64,000 bases of DNA from Myceligenerans salitolerans (GTDB lineage: Bacteria > Actinomycetota > Actinomycetes > Actinomycetales > Cellulomonadaceae): NCBI RefSeq assembly GCF_017349295.1, contig NZ_JAFMPK010000027.1:278839-342838 (forward strand). The letters run 5' to 3'. The translations under genes and the position numbers were made by a program. Positions within the stretch are counted from its first letter, which is position 1. Each line of letters opens with the position of its first letter. Shown one piece after another: positions 1 to 8,878 of this stretch. A model generated the notes under the pieces. The model was not told the origin of the DNA, made no database searches, and worked only from the letters and a program-made list of their open reading frames with translations.

Positions 1-33
1 GTTCTCCGTCTGGTCCAGAGAATCCTGGGACAC
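1..33 (-). CDS. nusG: NusG, transcription antitermination factor (first 11 codons only)
   Basis: Only the 5' end is present; the gene continues beyond position 1. A GTG start at 33-31 gives V/M-S-Q-D-S-L-D-Q-T-E-N, the acidic N-terminus usual for actinobacterial NusG. It lies directly downstream of secE on the same strand, the near-universal secE-nusG order. An AGG about 11 nt before the GTG could serve as ribosome binding site; a better AGGAG is too far away. The call rests mostly on position because so few residues are visible. The 215 bp between secE and this start hold no other convincing gene. Confidence 0.7.
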   Translation of the reverse strand, partial: MSQDSLDQTEN

Positions 34-248
34 GTACGAACCTGCTTTCTTCTCCTGGCCGGGAAGGACCCGGCACAACTTGCGAACCCGGTGGCTCGGA
101 TGCGGCCTTCGGAACACGACACCACACCCGGCTCCCATTGTCGCGCAGTGTGCGCGGTGAGGAGCGACCGATCGCGCTCCGGCGTCGTGTGCCGTGCGAC
201 ACGGCACCCGCGACGAACCGGTGGGACCGAGGGCTCAGCGAACTCGCG

Positions 249-497
249 TCACGAACCGAAGACCAGGAAGGCGAGCTTGCCGATCCCGAAGTCGAGCGCC
301 GTCACGAACAGCATCACCACGACCAGGAACACCAGGACGACCCAGGTGTAGTTGAGCAGCTCCGAGCGCGTGGGCGTGACGACCTTCTTGAGCTCGCCGA
401 TCACCTGGCGCACGAAGAGTGCGATCCGCGCGAAGATGTTGCGGCGACCCTCGCTGGGACGTTCCGCAGTGCTCTTCATCACCTCGGTGTCGCTCAC
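249..497 (-). CDS. secE: SecE, preprotein translocase subunit
   Basis: 82-residue single-span SecE, the small essential subunit that clamps SecY in the general secretion channel. The protein has a short charged N-terminus, the conserved amphipathic segment (RQVIGELKKVVTPTRSEL, about residues 30-47) and one C-terminal membrane helix ending near the stop. The GTG start at 497 is chosen because AGGAG lies about 11 nt upstream and because longer readings run into the promoter region; an ATG six codons inside is the alternative. tRNA-Trp lies upstream and nusG downstream, which is the classical actinobacterial arrangement. Confidence 0.93.
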   Translation of the reverse strand: MSDTEVMKSTAERPSEGRRNIFARIALFVRQVIGELKKVVTPTRSELLNYTWVVLVFLVVVMLFVTALDFGIGKLAFLVFGS

Positions 498-605
498 TGC
501 TAACCCCACTCCTGTGGCATCTGCCCCGCCACGGGGGCGGGACGTTCTGGCCCGGCGCCACTCACGTGGCCCCGCTCTGCGTGATCCCGGCGGGACCGAC
601 GCTGG

Positions 606-678
606 CAGGGTAGACAGGACTCGAACCTGCAACCTGCGGTTTTGGAGACCGCTGCGCTACCAATTGCGCCACTACCCT
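606..678 (-). tRNA. tRNA-Trp (anticodon CCA)
   Basis: The reverse strand folds into a 73-nt cloverleaf: acceptor AGGGTAG pairs with CTACCCT, discriminator G, anticodon loop CTCCAAA with CCA, and a T-arm carrying GGTTCGAGTCC. CCA is not encoded. It sits 108 bp upstream of secE, as in many actinobacteria. Confidence 0.96.
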
Positions 679-841
679 TCGGCTCCGCCCCGTCGACACC
701 GGGTCACGGCCCCACCAGGGGCGCGCTCCAGCATGGCGACGAGCCAATCACCGGTGCACAACTGTACGGCACGGGAGGCGGTGGGTCGAACCCGATCCGA
801 TCCGGGCCCGCGGCCCGGTCGCCGCCCCGGCCCGCAGACCG

Positions 842-3037
842 TCAGCCGCCGGCCTCCCCGGCACCGCCGCCGGAGCCGCCGCTGCCGCCACCCGCACCGT
901 CCTCGCCGGTACCACCGCCCGACCCGTCGTCCGGTGGCGGGGTCGTCGCGGAGTCGTCGGGCGGCTCGGACACACCGCCGGTGGGCTCGCCCGTCGGCTC
1001 GCCGCTGGGCTCCTCGCTCGGCTCCTCCGTGGGTTCCTCGCTCGGCTCCTCGGTGGGCCCGGTCGGGGTCGACGACGGCGTCGACGACGGAGTCGAGGAC
1101 GGCGCCGGGTCCGGTGTCGTGGGGTCCGTCTCCGGGACCAAGGGCACCGTGGGGTCCGTGGAGGACACGGTGGGCGACGGCGACGGCTTCGGCCGCTTGG
1201 AGGACTCCCGGGTGATCTCGCTGGCCGGGGTCCGGGCCCAGTCGCTGTTCAGCAGACTTGTCAGCGCGAGCCCTCCGGCTCCGAACATGAGCACCGTCGC
1301 CACCACGAGAGCGACGACACGTCCGCGCCGCGGAGGCGGCCCCGGCTCGGCGACGACCGGCCCGGAGCCGGCCGGCTGCCGCTCCCCTGCGGCGTCGAAC
1401 ACGGCCGGCGGAAGCACCTCCGTCGACGCCGCATCGGTCTCCGGGACGTAGGCGCCCACCACGGTGGTGCGCGAGTCGCCGCCCGCACCGTCGGACAACT
1501 GGCCGACCCGGAGGGTTCCCCCGCCGACCTGGTCGAGCTTCTCCGTCGGGTCGCTGCCGATCTGGGCGAGGTCGACGGTCGGCTCGCCCGGTGGTGCGGC
1601 GACGATCGCCCGCGTGCCGGGACCGTCGAACCCCTTCAGCAGGGACCGGACCGCGGCCGCCATCGCACCGGCGTCCGGGTAGCGCCGCACGGGGTTCTTC
1701 GCCATGGCGCGGGCGACGATCCGGTCGACCGCCGCCGGCACCGTGGGCCTGCGCGCCGACACCGCGGGCACCGGCGCCTCGACGTGCGCCCGTAGGACGT
1801 CCTTGGCCGCCGCGCGTTCGAACGGGGCATGTCCGGTGATCGCGTAGTAGGTCAGGGCACCGACCGAGTAGAGATCGCTGCGCGCGTCGAGCGGCTGGCC
1901 CTTGGCCTGTTCCGGCGACATGCCGATGATCGAGCCGGAGACGGTCTCGCCGTCCCCGGAACCTCCGGCCGGCGCCGTGAGCCCCAGGTCGAGCAGGCCG
2001 ACGCCGTACGATCCGTCCTCACGCCGGTCGACCATGACGTTGCGCGGCGCGACGTCACGGTGGACCAGCCCGGCGGCGTGCACGGCGGCGAGCCCGTCCA
2101 GCACGTCGGCGACGATGTGCAGCGCGCCCTGCCAGGGCAGCCCGCCCCCCGCTGCCGTGTCCGAGAGCAGGGAACCCGGGAACCGGCGCATGACGGTCCA
2201 CGGCACGACGGCGCCCGCCACGTCGTCCTGCCCCGTCGCCAGCACGGAGACCACTCCGGGATGGTCGACCTGCGCCGACGCGGTGACCTCGCGCTGCAGG
2301 GCCGCACGCGAGAACTCGTCGTCGACCAGGTGGGGATGCAGAACCTTGACCACCAGCGGCCACGAGTCGCCGGGACCGCTCGCGTCGATCTCCCGCGCCT
2401 CGTAGACCGTGAAGGTGGCGCCCGTGCCCAGCACGTCACCGAGCTCGTACCGTCCGCCCAGGACGACGCGGCCGCCGTGGCGCTCGGGCTCGGCCGGCAT
2501 CCCGTCCAGGTCGGGCTGGGTGGGCTCGCCGTCGGGTCCGGGTGCGACGCCACCGGACGCCTCGGCCCGATCCTCCTCGCCACCACGGCCGCTCGCGGCG
2601 CCGGTGTCGTCGTGCTCGCCTTCGGCCTCGCCGTCGTGCTTGGCGGGGTCGGTATCGGCGGGGTCGGTATCGGCGACCTCGGGCACCTCGGCCCCGGGTC
2701 GGGCAGCGGCGGCGCCGGTGGGGTCGCCGGTGTCGACGACGCCGGGCCGGGCGCCGTCGGCGTCGTCTCCGTCGGCAGCGGCGTCAGCGTCGACGTCGGC
2801 AGCGCCATCGCCATCGGCGTCGGCGGGGTCGTCGGAGTCAGCCACCTCGGTGTCAGGGTCGGCGGCGTCGGTGGAGGCGTCCGGCTCGGAGCCGTCGTCT
2901 GCGCGGACGGCGTCAGCGGGCTCCGGGACCGCAGCGCCGGGCGCGTCCTCGGAACCAGCGGTCGCGGGCTCGGGCCCGGGCTCGAGGTCGTGGTCGTCGG
3001 GCACGCCCTCGCCAGGCGTTTTCGGTGTACTGGTCAT
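842..3037 (-). CDS. Transmembrane Ser/Thr protein kinase with acidic N-terminal extension
   Basis: 731 residues. Residues 1-195 are a low-complexity Asp/Glu/Ala/Pro tail. The kinase domain spans about 199-460, with the glycine loop GTGATFTVYEA and the VVK lysine. The catalytic loop reads HRDVAPRNVM (about 323), with Ala where Ser/Thr kinases normally carry Lys, and the metal motif is DLG rather than DFG. One membrane helix (about 572-596) is followed by a Ser/Thr/Pro/Glu-rich tail of short repeats (EPSEEPTEEPS type) and glycines, presumably outside the cell. The start is the ATG at 3037 with GGGAG close upstream; an in-frame start 69 nt further out is possible. Activity is likely but not certain given the two changes. 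It is unlinked to the second kinase at 38,201. Confidence 0.85.
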   Translation of the reverse strand: MTSTPKTPGEGVPDDHDLEPGPEPATAGSEDAPGAAVPEPADAVRADDGSEPDASTDAADPDTEVADSDDPADADGDGAADVDADAAADGDDADGARPGVVDTGDPTGAAAARPGAEVPEVADTDPADTDPAKHDGEAEGEHDDTGAASGRGGEEDRAEASGGVAPGPDGEPTQPDLDGMPAEPERHGGRVVLGGRYELGDVLGTGATFTVYEAREIDASGPGDSWPLVVKVLHPHLVDDEFSRAALQREVTASAQVDHPGVVSVLATGQDDVAGAVVPWTVMRRFPGSLLSDTAAGGGLPWQGALHIVADVLDGLAAVHAAGLVHRDVAPRNVMVDRREDGSYGVGLLDLGLTAPAGGSGDGETVSGSIIGMSPEQAKGQPLDARSDLYSVGALTYYAITGHAPFERAAAKDVLRAHVEAPVPAVSARRPTVPAAVDRIVARAMAKNPVRRYPDAGAMAAAVRSLLKGFDGPGTRAIVAAPPGEPTVDLAQIGSDPTEKLDQVGGGTLRVGQLSDGAGGDSRTTVVGAYVPETDAASTEVLPPAVFDAAGERQPAGSGPVVAEPGPPPRRGRVVALVVATVLMFGAGGLALTSLLNSDWARTPASEITRESSKRPKPSPSPTVSSTDPTVPLVPETDPTTPDPAPSSTPSSTPSSTPTGPTEEPSEEPTEEPSEEPSGEPTGEPTGGVSEPPDDSATTPPPDDGSGGGTGEDGAGGGSGGSGGGAGEAGG

Positions 3038-3150
3038 TTCTCCCGGGAGCTCCGGCGAACGACGCCAGGCCGCTCTCTCGAATGTCAGAATCGTGGAAAC
3101 AATCACGGACGGCGCATGCCGCGCCCAGCCCGCTTTGCCAGACTACGCAG

Positions 3151-4236
3151 ATGCGAGACCTGGCGCTCCTTCCGAAGGCCCACCTACACCTCCATTTCAC
3201 GGGATCCATGCGAGTCGGAACGCTCGTCGACCTGGCCGCCAAGTACCGGGTCAAGCTTCCCGGAGCGCTGACCGACGGCGACCCGTTGCAGCTCCCCGCG
3301 ACCGAACGCGGCTGGTTCCGCTTCCAGCGCCTCTACGACGCCGCACGCAAGTGCGTGCGCTCCGAGGAGGACATGCGCCGGATCGTCGACGAGGCAGCCG
3401 CCGACGACGCCGCCGAGGGCTCCGGGCGGCTGGAGATCCAGGTGGATCCGACGTCGTACGCCCCGTTCACGGGCGGGATCACCCCTGCCGTGGAGATCGT
3501 GACCGATGCCGCGCGCCGTGCGAGCGACGACCACGGCATCGAGGTGGGCGTGATCGTGGCCGCGTCACGGATGAAACACCCGCTCGATGCCCGGACGCTC
3601 GCCCGGCTCGCCGCGCGCTACGCGGGTGACGGCGTCGGGGACGTCGTCGGGTTCGGGCTGTCCAACGACGAGCGACGCGGGGACACGACCGGATTCGCCC
3701 GTGCCTTCGAGATTGCCCGCCGCGCGGGTCTCGCGGCCGTGCCGCACGGTGGCGAGCTGCTCGGCCCCGACCACATCGCCGTCGTGCTGCGCGACCTGGA
3801 GCCCAACCGGCTGGGGCACGGCGTACGCGCCGCCGAGAGCGACCGGCTGCTCGAACGGATCGTCGAACGGGAGGTCGCCCTGGAGGTGTGCCCCGCGTCC
3901 AACGTGAGCCTGGGTGTCTACCACGACGCCACGGAGGTGCCGCTGCGTCGGCTGGTGGACGCCGGAGCCCGGATCGCGCTGGGCGCCGACGACCCACTGC
4001 TCTTCGGCTCCCGGCTGCTGGCTCAGTACGAGACCGCGCGGGAGGTGCACGGGTTCTCCGACCGGGAACTCGCCGAGCTGGCGCGGTCGTCGATCCGGGC
4101 GAGCCGGGCGTCGTCGTCCACGAAGCGACGGTTGCTCACCGGGGTCGACACCTGGCTGACGGCGCCCGATCCCGGAAACAGCGCAGGTGAGGGTACATTT
4201 GGCAACAATCAAGGCGAGCCGGTCACGGTTGTGTGA
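3151..4236 (+). CDS. add: Adenosine deaminase family protein
   Basis: 361 residues, the normal length. The family hydrolyses adenosine (or a related purine) to inosine and ammonia with one zinc ion. Visible motifs are the N-terminal LHLHFTGS (H13 and H15 as zinc ligands), VPHGGELLG (catalytic Glu, the HAGE motif), NRLGHGV, EVCPASNVSLG and LGADDPLLF (DDP). The MRDLALLPKAHLHLHF start matches actinobacterial adenosine deaminases. There is no Shine-Dalgarno site before the ATG; CAGACT lies seven bases upstream, so the message may be leaderless. It stands near murB and secE as in related genomes. Adenine or another nucleoside could be the true substrate. Confidence 0.9.
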   Translation: MRDLALLPKAHLHLHFTGSMRVGTLVDLAAKYRVKLPGALTDGDPLQLPATERGWFRFQRLYDAARKCVRSEEDMRRIVDEAAADDAAEGSGRLEIQVDPTSYAPFTGGITPAVEIVTDAARRASDDHGIEVGVIVAASRMKHPLDARTLARLAARYAGDGVGDVVGFGLSNDERRGDTTGFARAFEIARRAGLAAVPHGGELLGPDHIAVVLRDLEPNRLGHGVRAAESDRLLERIVEREVALEVCPASNVSLGVYHDATEVPLRRLVDAGARIALGADDPLLFGSRLLAQYETAREVHGFSDRELAELARSSIRASRASSSTKRRLLTGVDTWLTAPDPGNSAGEGTFGNNQGEPVTVV

Positions 4237-4389
4237 CGATCTCTTGGGGCAACGAATGTCGACGCTGGCGCGTCAGCCCTCGGTGACGCACACTCGCGGA
4301 GAGTGCTGCGGCACTTCTCAAGAGGTCGCGCCGGCGCGGCCTCCCAGCCGGCAGGCACCCCGACCGGGTGGCCTCACGAGGGGAACGAC

Positions 4390-5403
4390 ATGCTCAGGAC
4401 ACACGGCGCACGCCACACCCGACACGGGGTGGCGGTGCTCACGGGCCTTCTGCTGTGCGGCACGGTGCTGGCCGGGTGCTCCACGGAGAGCGATCCGGAG
4501 GCCGGCGGTACAGCGCCCTCCGACACCGCTTCGGCGTCCGCTCCGGTATCGCCCGGTGCGGACGGCGAGCAGACCACGGAGGCGAGCCCGACGCCCTCCG
4601 AGGAGCCGAGCGGCACCGGCGAGCCGGAGAGCCCGGATCCGGAGGGGTCGGAGCAGCCGACCGACGACGCGGAGGGCCAGGAAGGCGACGGCGCCGGGAA
4701 CGAGGGCGACGAGAACGACGACGGCAGCACCGACGACGGCAGTGACGAGAACGGCACGGACGAGGACGCGGAAGCCGGGCAGGACGAGGAGCCCGAGCTG
4801 CCCGAGTACATCGCGTTCGGCGAGGACAGCGAACGCGTCGCGGACGTCCAGGAGCGGCTGCGGGATCTCGGCTACCACATCACCTCGGTCGACGGCGCCT
4901 ACGGCGGAGAGACCCAGCAGGCGCTGTGGGCGTTGCAGAAGGCGGCCGGCCTGTACCGGGACGGTGTCGTCGGGCCGGACACGCGGAGCGCGCTCGACCG
5001 CGGGGTCGTGCCGCAGCCGAAGAGCTCCTCGGGGAAGGTGATCGAGATCGACATCGCCCGGCAGCTCGTCCTGGCCGTCGAGAACGGCCGGGTCGTCAGG
5101 GTCATCAACGCGGCGTCCGGCAACGGGGAGCGGTTCGAGGCGAGGGGGAGGACCTACACGGCGTCGACGCCGCGGGGCGACTTCACCGTGTACAACCAGA
5201 TCGACGGGATGCACTCCTCGACCCTCGAGCTGGGCGACATGTGGCGTCCCAAGTATTTCAACGGTGCGATCGCCCTGCACGGGTCGAGCTCGGTGCCGCC
5301 GTTCCCGGCGTCCCACGGCTGTGTCCGCGTGTCGAACGCCGCGATGAACTGGATCTGGGACACCTGGGGGGCGCCGCCCGGGACCCGCGTGCTGGTGTAC
5401 TGA
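4390..5403 (+). CDS. L,D-transpeptidase lipoprotein with peptidoglycan-binding domain
   Basis: 337 residues. Signal peptide with lipobox LAGC (Cys30), so it is anchored to the outer face of the membrane. An acidic Ser/Glu/Asp-rich spacer (31-135) follows, then a PG_binding_1 domain (about 142-207, VQERLRDLGY and DGVVGPDTRSAL) and a YkuD L,D-transpeptidase domain (about 215-337). The active-site block is SHGCVRVS with catalytic Cys311, plus the upstream conserved His in IALHGS. Such enzymes make 3-3 cross-links in peptidoglycan. The ATG at 4390 has GAGGGG five bases upstream; an earlier in-frame start lacks a signal-peptide-like N-terminus. It converges on the protease gene that follows. Confidence 0.92.
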   Translation: MLRTHGARHTRHGVAVLTGLLLCGTVLAGCSTESDPEAGGTAPSDTASASAPVSPGADGEQTTEASPTPSEEPSGTGEPESPDPEGSEQPTDDAEGQEGDGAGNEGDENDDGSTDDGSDENGTDEDAEAGQDEEPELPEYIAFGEDSERVADVQERLRDLGYHITSVDGAYGGETQQALWALQKAAGLYRDGVVGPDTRSALDRGVVPQPKSSSGKVIEIDIARQLVLAVENGRVVRVINAASGNGERFEARGRTYTASTPRGDFTVYNQIDGMHSSTLELGDMWRPKYFNGAIALHGSSSVPPFPASHGCVRVSNAAMNWIWDTWGAPPGTRVLVY

Positions 5404-5415
5404 GGAGGCGCGTGG

Positions 5416-5460
5416 TCAGGCGTCCGTTCCTCAGGCGTCCGTTCCTCAGGTGTCCGTGCG
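5416..5460. repeat. Three tandem 15-bp units at the convergent gene ends
   Basis: Units tcaggcgtccgttcc at 5416-5430 and 5431-5445 are identical; 5446-5460 is a diverged third copy and contains the stop codon of the minus-strand protease. Since 15 is a multiple of three, each unit brings an in-frame TGA for that gene, so the repeat may have moved the C-terminus by slippage. Confidence 0.85.
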
Positions 5461-6300
5461 GCACTCCCCGCGGCCGGCCAGCGCGAGACCCTGCCGGTCG
5501 CCGTCGCCCAGTTCCCGGACGTCGAGCGAGCCTTCCGGATACATGACCTGAGTGGGATCGTCGACGTGCTCGAGTCCGAGGGCGTGGCCCAGCTCGTGCA
5601 CCGCCACCGTCTCGATGTAGTCCCGTCCGCCCGGCGCGTACAACCAGCGTTCGAGCACGTCCTCGTTCAGGGTCACGGCACCCGTCACCAGCCGGGACTC
5701 ACCGCCGACGGTCACCATGGTCGCGCCGCCGAGCCCCGCCACGTCACGGTCGAGGGCGGCCAGTTCGTCGCCGCCGGCCCAGGCGATCAGCAACGGGGCC
5801 CACCGGTCCCCGTACCTGTCCGGCTGGATCGGCCTCCGGCGCTCGGACGGTCCCTCCCGTGTGGCCCCGTCCTCCTCGAAGCGAAGGCCGCTGGCCTCCT
5901 CCACCCGCTCGACGGCGTCGCGGATCTCGGCCAGCACGGCCGCCGGCATCCCTTCGGTCCGTACCACGTAGTGCAGCGGCCGGCACGGGTCGTGCCGCAC
6001 GGGGGCGCCGTCGTCGGCCACGTGCTCGAAGGCGTGGGCACCGCCGGGACCCGGGTCGACGGCGGGGAGGAGGCGTTCCGGGCGCGCGTCCTCGGGGACG
6101 GGCGGGATCGGGACACCGTCGATGCGCGGGCGCGGCCCGCCGGCACCGTCGGCGTCGGGGCGCCAGACGAAGGGCTCCATCGAGGCCTGCTGGTCCAGGT
6201 GAAGGACCTGCCGCAGCTGGGGCAGACCGACCGTGACCAGCAGCGTGGCCACCACGACGAAGACGGCCAGGGTGAGCAGCGTGCGGGCGACTCGTGGCAT
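5446..6300 (-). CDS. Membrane-anchored matrixin-like (metzincin) zinc protease
   Basis: 284 residues. A hydrophobic segment at about 5-27 works as signal anchor or signal peptide. The C-terminal half has the full zinc motif HELGHALGLEH (H235, H239, H245, catalytic E236) followed by the Met-turn sequence QVMYP, which defines metzincins of the M10 type. The middle region (KINVLP-like segments are absent) has the motif YVVRTEGMPAAVL, often seen before such catalytic domains. The ATG at 6300 has GGGAGG five bases upstream. The substrate is unknown. It is divergent from murB and convergent with the transpeptidase gene. Confidence 0.85.
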   Translation of the reverse strand: MPRVARTLLTLAVFVVVATLLVTVGLPQLRQVLHLDQQASMEPFVWRPDADGAGGPRPRIDGVPIPPVPEDARPERLLPAVDPGPGGAHAFEHVADDGAPVRHDPCRPLHYVVRTEGMPAAVLAEIRDAVERVEEASGLRFEEDGATREGPSERRRPIQPDRYGDRWAPLLIAWAGGDELAALDRDVAGLGGATMVTVGGESRLVTGAVTLNEDVLERWLYAPGGRDYIETVAVHELGHALGLEHVDDPTQVMYPEGSLDVRELGDGDRQGLALAGRGECRTDT

Positions 6301-6429
6301 GGTCACCTCCCGCCACCAGAATGGACTACCAGGGAGACACGCACGAGACGTCCTGATGGTTCCCACGAAATCGACGGACTTCACCCGCGGCATGTCGAAG
6401 ATGTGCACAATCTCCGCGCCCTGTGTAGA

Positions 6430-6441
6430 TAGGCTTGCAGG
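6430..6441 (+). promoter_or_regulatory. -10 element and leaderless start of murB
   Basis: TAGGCT (6430-6435) is followed by six bases and then the GTG start of murB. There is no Shine-Dalgarno site. Transcription would begin at or within a base of the start codon. Confidence 0.55.
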
Positions 6442-7617
6442 GTGACCGCAGACCAGGACGTGCTCCCCCACAGCGCCGTCGTCCCGAGTCTCGCCGACCT
6501 CACCACGCTGAGGGTCGGCGGGCCTGTCGCCGCCTACGTCGAGGCGACGACCGAGCAGGAGTTCCTCGACGCCGTGCGCACGGCGGACGAGACCGGTACC
6601 CCGCTCCTCGTGGTCGGTGGCGGTTCGAACCTGCTCGTCGCCGACGAAGGTTTCGACGGGGTGGTGGTCCGTGACGTCCGCAGCGGGCTCGAGGTGGCGT
6701 CGGCGGACGCGTGCGGTGGGGCCGTCGTGTCCGCACCCGCCGGCCAGAACTGGGACGGGCTCGTGCGGGAAGCGGTCGACGCCGGCTGGTACGGGGTGGA
6801 GGCGCTGTCCGGCATCCCGGGCACCGTCGGCGCCGCGCCGGTGCAGAACATCGGGGCCTACGGGCAAGAGGTCGCCTCGACGCTGGCCAGCATCCGCGTG
6901 TGGGACCGGGCGCAGGCGCGGGTACGGACGCTCACCAACAGCGAACTGGGCTTCGGTTACCGCACCTCGGTCCTGAAGCGGTCCATGCACGCCGCCGGGC
7001 GTCAGGAAGGGAACGACCCGCTGGCCCCGTGGTATCCGACGCCGCGCTACGTGGTGCTGGACGTGACGTTCCAGATGCGGCTCGGCACGCTGTCCGCCCC
7101 CATCGGGTACGCCCAGCTCGCGGCCCGGCTCGGCGCCCAGCAGGGGGACCGTGTGCCCTCCGTGGACGTGCGCGAGGCGGTGCTGGAACTGCGCAGCAGC
7201 AAGGGGATGGTGCTCGACCACCCCGACGCACCGGACCACGACCGGTGGAGTGCGGGATCGTTCTTCACCAACCCGATCGTGCCGATCGAGCTCGCCGAAC
7301 GGCTGCCCGCGCCGGCACCGCGCTTCCCGGTCCGGAGGGTGGCCGAGCCGGGACAGGAGGCCGGGGTCGACCCGACGTGCGTGAAGACGTCCGCCGCGTG
7401 GCTCATCCAGCACGCCGGCTTCGCGCCGGGGTTCGGCCTCATCGGCGAGCACAGCCCGGCACGGCTGTCCACCAAGCACACGCTCGCGCTCACCAACCGG
7501 GGCGGGGCCCGCTCGGAGGACCTGGTCGCGCTTGCCCGGGCGGTCCGTGACGGCGTGCGGGACCGTTTCGGGATCACCCTGGTACCGGAACCCGTCCTGG
7601 TGGGCCTCGCGCTCTGA
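6442..7617 (+). CDS. murB: UDP-N-acetylenolpyruvoylglucosamine reductase
   Basis: 391 residues. MurB reduces UDP-GlcNAc-enolpyruvate to UDP-MurNAc with NADPH and FAD in the cytoplasm. The FAD-binding motif GGGSNLLVADEGFDG is at about 58-72, followed by SGIPGTVGAAPVQNIGAYGQEV, the FGYRTS motif carrying the catalytic region, GSFFTNPIV with the active-site Ser, and the C-terminal HTLALTNRG. The length is a little above the usual 340-350, mainly from an insert after FGYRTSVLK. GTG start at 6442, apparently leaderless. Confidence 0.96.
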   Translation: MTADQDVLPHSAVVPSLADLTTLRVGGPVAAYVEATTEQEFLDAVRTADETGTPLLVVGGGSNLLVADEGFDGVVVRDVRSGLEVASADACGGAVVSAPAGQNWDGLVREAVDAGWYGVEALSGIPGTVGAAPVQNIGAYGQEVASTLASIRVWDRAQARVRTLTNSELGFGYRTSVLKRSMHAAGRQEGNDPLAPWYPTPRYVVLDVTFQMRLGTLSAPIGYAQLAARLGAQQGDRVPSVDVREAVLELRSSKGMVLDHPDAPDHDRWSAGSFFTNPIVPIELAERLPAPAPRFPVRRVAEPGQEAGVDPTCVKTSAAWLIQHAGFAPGFGLIGEHSPARLSTKHTLALTNRGGARSEDLVALARAVRDGVRDRFGITLVPEPVLVGLAL

Positions 7618-7623
7618 CGTCCG

Positions 7624-7638
7624 GGCCCGTCACGGGCC
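7624..7638. terminator. Hairpin between convergent murB and LacI-family genes
   Basis: GGCCCG and CGGGCC form 6-bp arms around a 3-nt loop in the 73-bp gap between two converging genes. There is no U-tract, which is common for GC-rich actinobacterial terminators. Confidence 0.45.
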
Positions 7639-7690
7639 AGAACGCCGGCGGCGGGCCGGCCGCGACGGACGCGTGACGGTGTGCTGCCGC

Positions 7691-8815
7691 TCAGAGCTCC
7701 GGGACCGGTCCCGTCGTCGTACCCTCCTGGAACGTCGTGCCCAGGACCACGTCCTCCGGGGAGTCGCCGGCGAGCACCGCGGCCACCGCGGTGCCGAGCA
7801 GGCGCCCCTTCTCGACGAGCGGCTGGCTGACCGACGTCAGCACGTCCGGCGACAGCCACGGCAGGTCGAGCCCGTCGAAGCCCGCCACCGAGACGTCCTC
7901 GGGAACACGCAGGCCCAGCTCGCGAGCCGCGATCACCGCACCGGCGGCCAGCAGGTCGGAGTGTGCCACGATCGCCGTCGGACGTTCGTTCGCCGGGGCC
8001 CACTCCCCCAGGATCTCCGTGGCCGCGTCCCGGCCGTGCTCCACGAGAGAGGCCGGTGTCTCCCAGGACATCACCGGCTCGATCACGTCGCGTACTCCCG
8101 CCAGGCGGTTGCGGGTGGGTGTCCGGTCGGCCTGCTCGAGACGCTCGACGTCGACCGGCCCGGAACGCTCGCCACGGCCGAACGGCATGGTGATCTCCGC
8201 GATGCGCGTGTGTCCGAGGTCCACCAGGTGCCGCACGACCTCCGCCGTGCCGGTCCGGTCGTCGATCGCCACGACCGGCACGTCGTCGACCTTCGCGCCC
8301 TCGCCGATGACGATCGGTACGCCACGCCGCTGCAGGGCGGAGATGTTCGGGTCGTCCGTGAGGGCGCCCCAGACGAGCACGGCGACGTCCATCGCGGCCG
8401 TCTCCACCAGCGGATCGACGGCGATCGTGGCCTCCGGCGCGTCCCCCAGCCCGCCGACGGCCGGCGCCTTGGCGCCCTGCGGCTCACCGGGGATCAGCAG
8501 CACGCCCATGCCCTGCTCGCCGATCGAGGAGACCAGGCCGTGCATCACCTGCACCGCCACCGGGTCGCGGAACGAGCGCCCGAGCTGGTCGCCGATGACC
8601 ACGCCCACGATGCCCGAGCGCCCCTGGCGCAGCTGGCGGCCCAGCGGGTTGGGCCCGGAGTAGTCGAGCTCCTTCGCCGCCGCCAGGACGCGGTCCCGGG
8701 TCTGCGGCGTGATCGGCCCCGAACCGGAGAACGCGAGCGATGCCGTCGACACCGACACCCCCGCGCGCTCGGCGACCTTCGCCAGGGTCGGCTTGTTGCC
8801 GGACTGCCGGCTCAT
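7691..8815 (-). CDS. LacI family transcriptional regulator
   Basis: 374 residues. An N-terminal LacI helix-turn-helix (TLAKVAERAGVSVSTASLAF, about 10-29) and hinge are followed by a periplasmic-binding-protein-like effector domain (GIVGVVIGDQ through VSVAGFDGLDLPWLSP). The ATG at 8815 has AAGGAG seven bases upstream. It is divergent from the MFS transporter gene, with 63 bp between the two starts holding two operator-like sequences, so it probably represses that transporter and possibly itself. The ligand cannot be told from the sequence. Confidence 0.92.
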   Translation of the reverse strand: MSRQSGNKPTLAKVAERAGVSVSTASLAFSGSGPITPQTRDRVLAAAKELDYSGPNPLGRQLRQGRSGIVGVVIGDQLGRSFRDPVAVQVMHGLVSSIGEQGMGVLLIPGEPQGAKAPAVGGLGDAPEATIAVDPLVETAAMDVAVLVWGALTDDPNISALQRRGVPIVIGEGAKVDDVPVVAIDDRTGTAEVVRHLVDLGHTRIAEITMPFGRGERSGPVDVERLEQADRTPTRNRLAGVRDVIEPVMSWETPASLVEHGRDAATEILGEWAPANERPTAIVAHSDLLAAGAVIAARELGLRVPEDVSVAGFDGLDLPWLSPDVLTSVSQPLVEKGRLLGTAVAAVLAGDSPEDVVLGTTFQEGTTTGPVPEL

Positions 8816-8833
8816 GGACTGCTCCTTCGCGCG

Positions 8834-8864
8834 TGTAAATCGATTCTCGGACCGTATCGTTTCG
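8834..8864. promoter_or_regulatory. Two LacI-type operator-like sites between divergent genes
   Basis: AATCGATT (8838-8845, centre 8841/8842) is a perfect palindrome with the central CG and flanking AA/TT typical of LacI/GalR operators. A second, imperfect site reads CGAAACGATACG on the minus strand, centred at 8858/8859. GACAAT at 8868-8873 may be the -10 of the MFS gene. Confidence 0.5.
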
Positions 8865-8878
8865 CGGGACAATATCTT

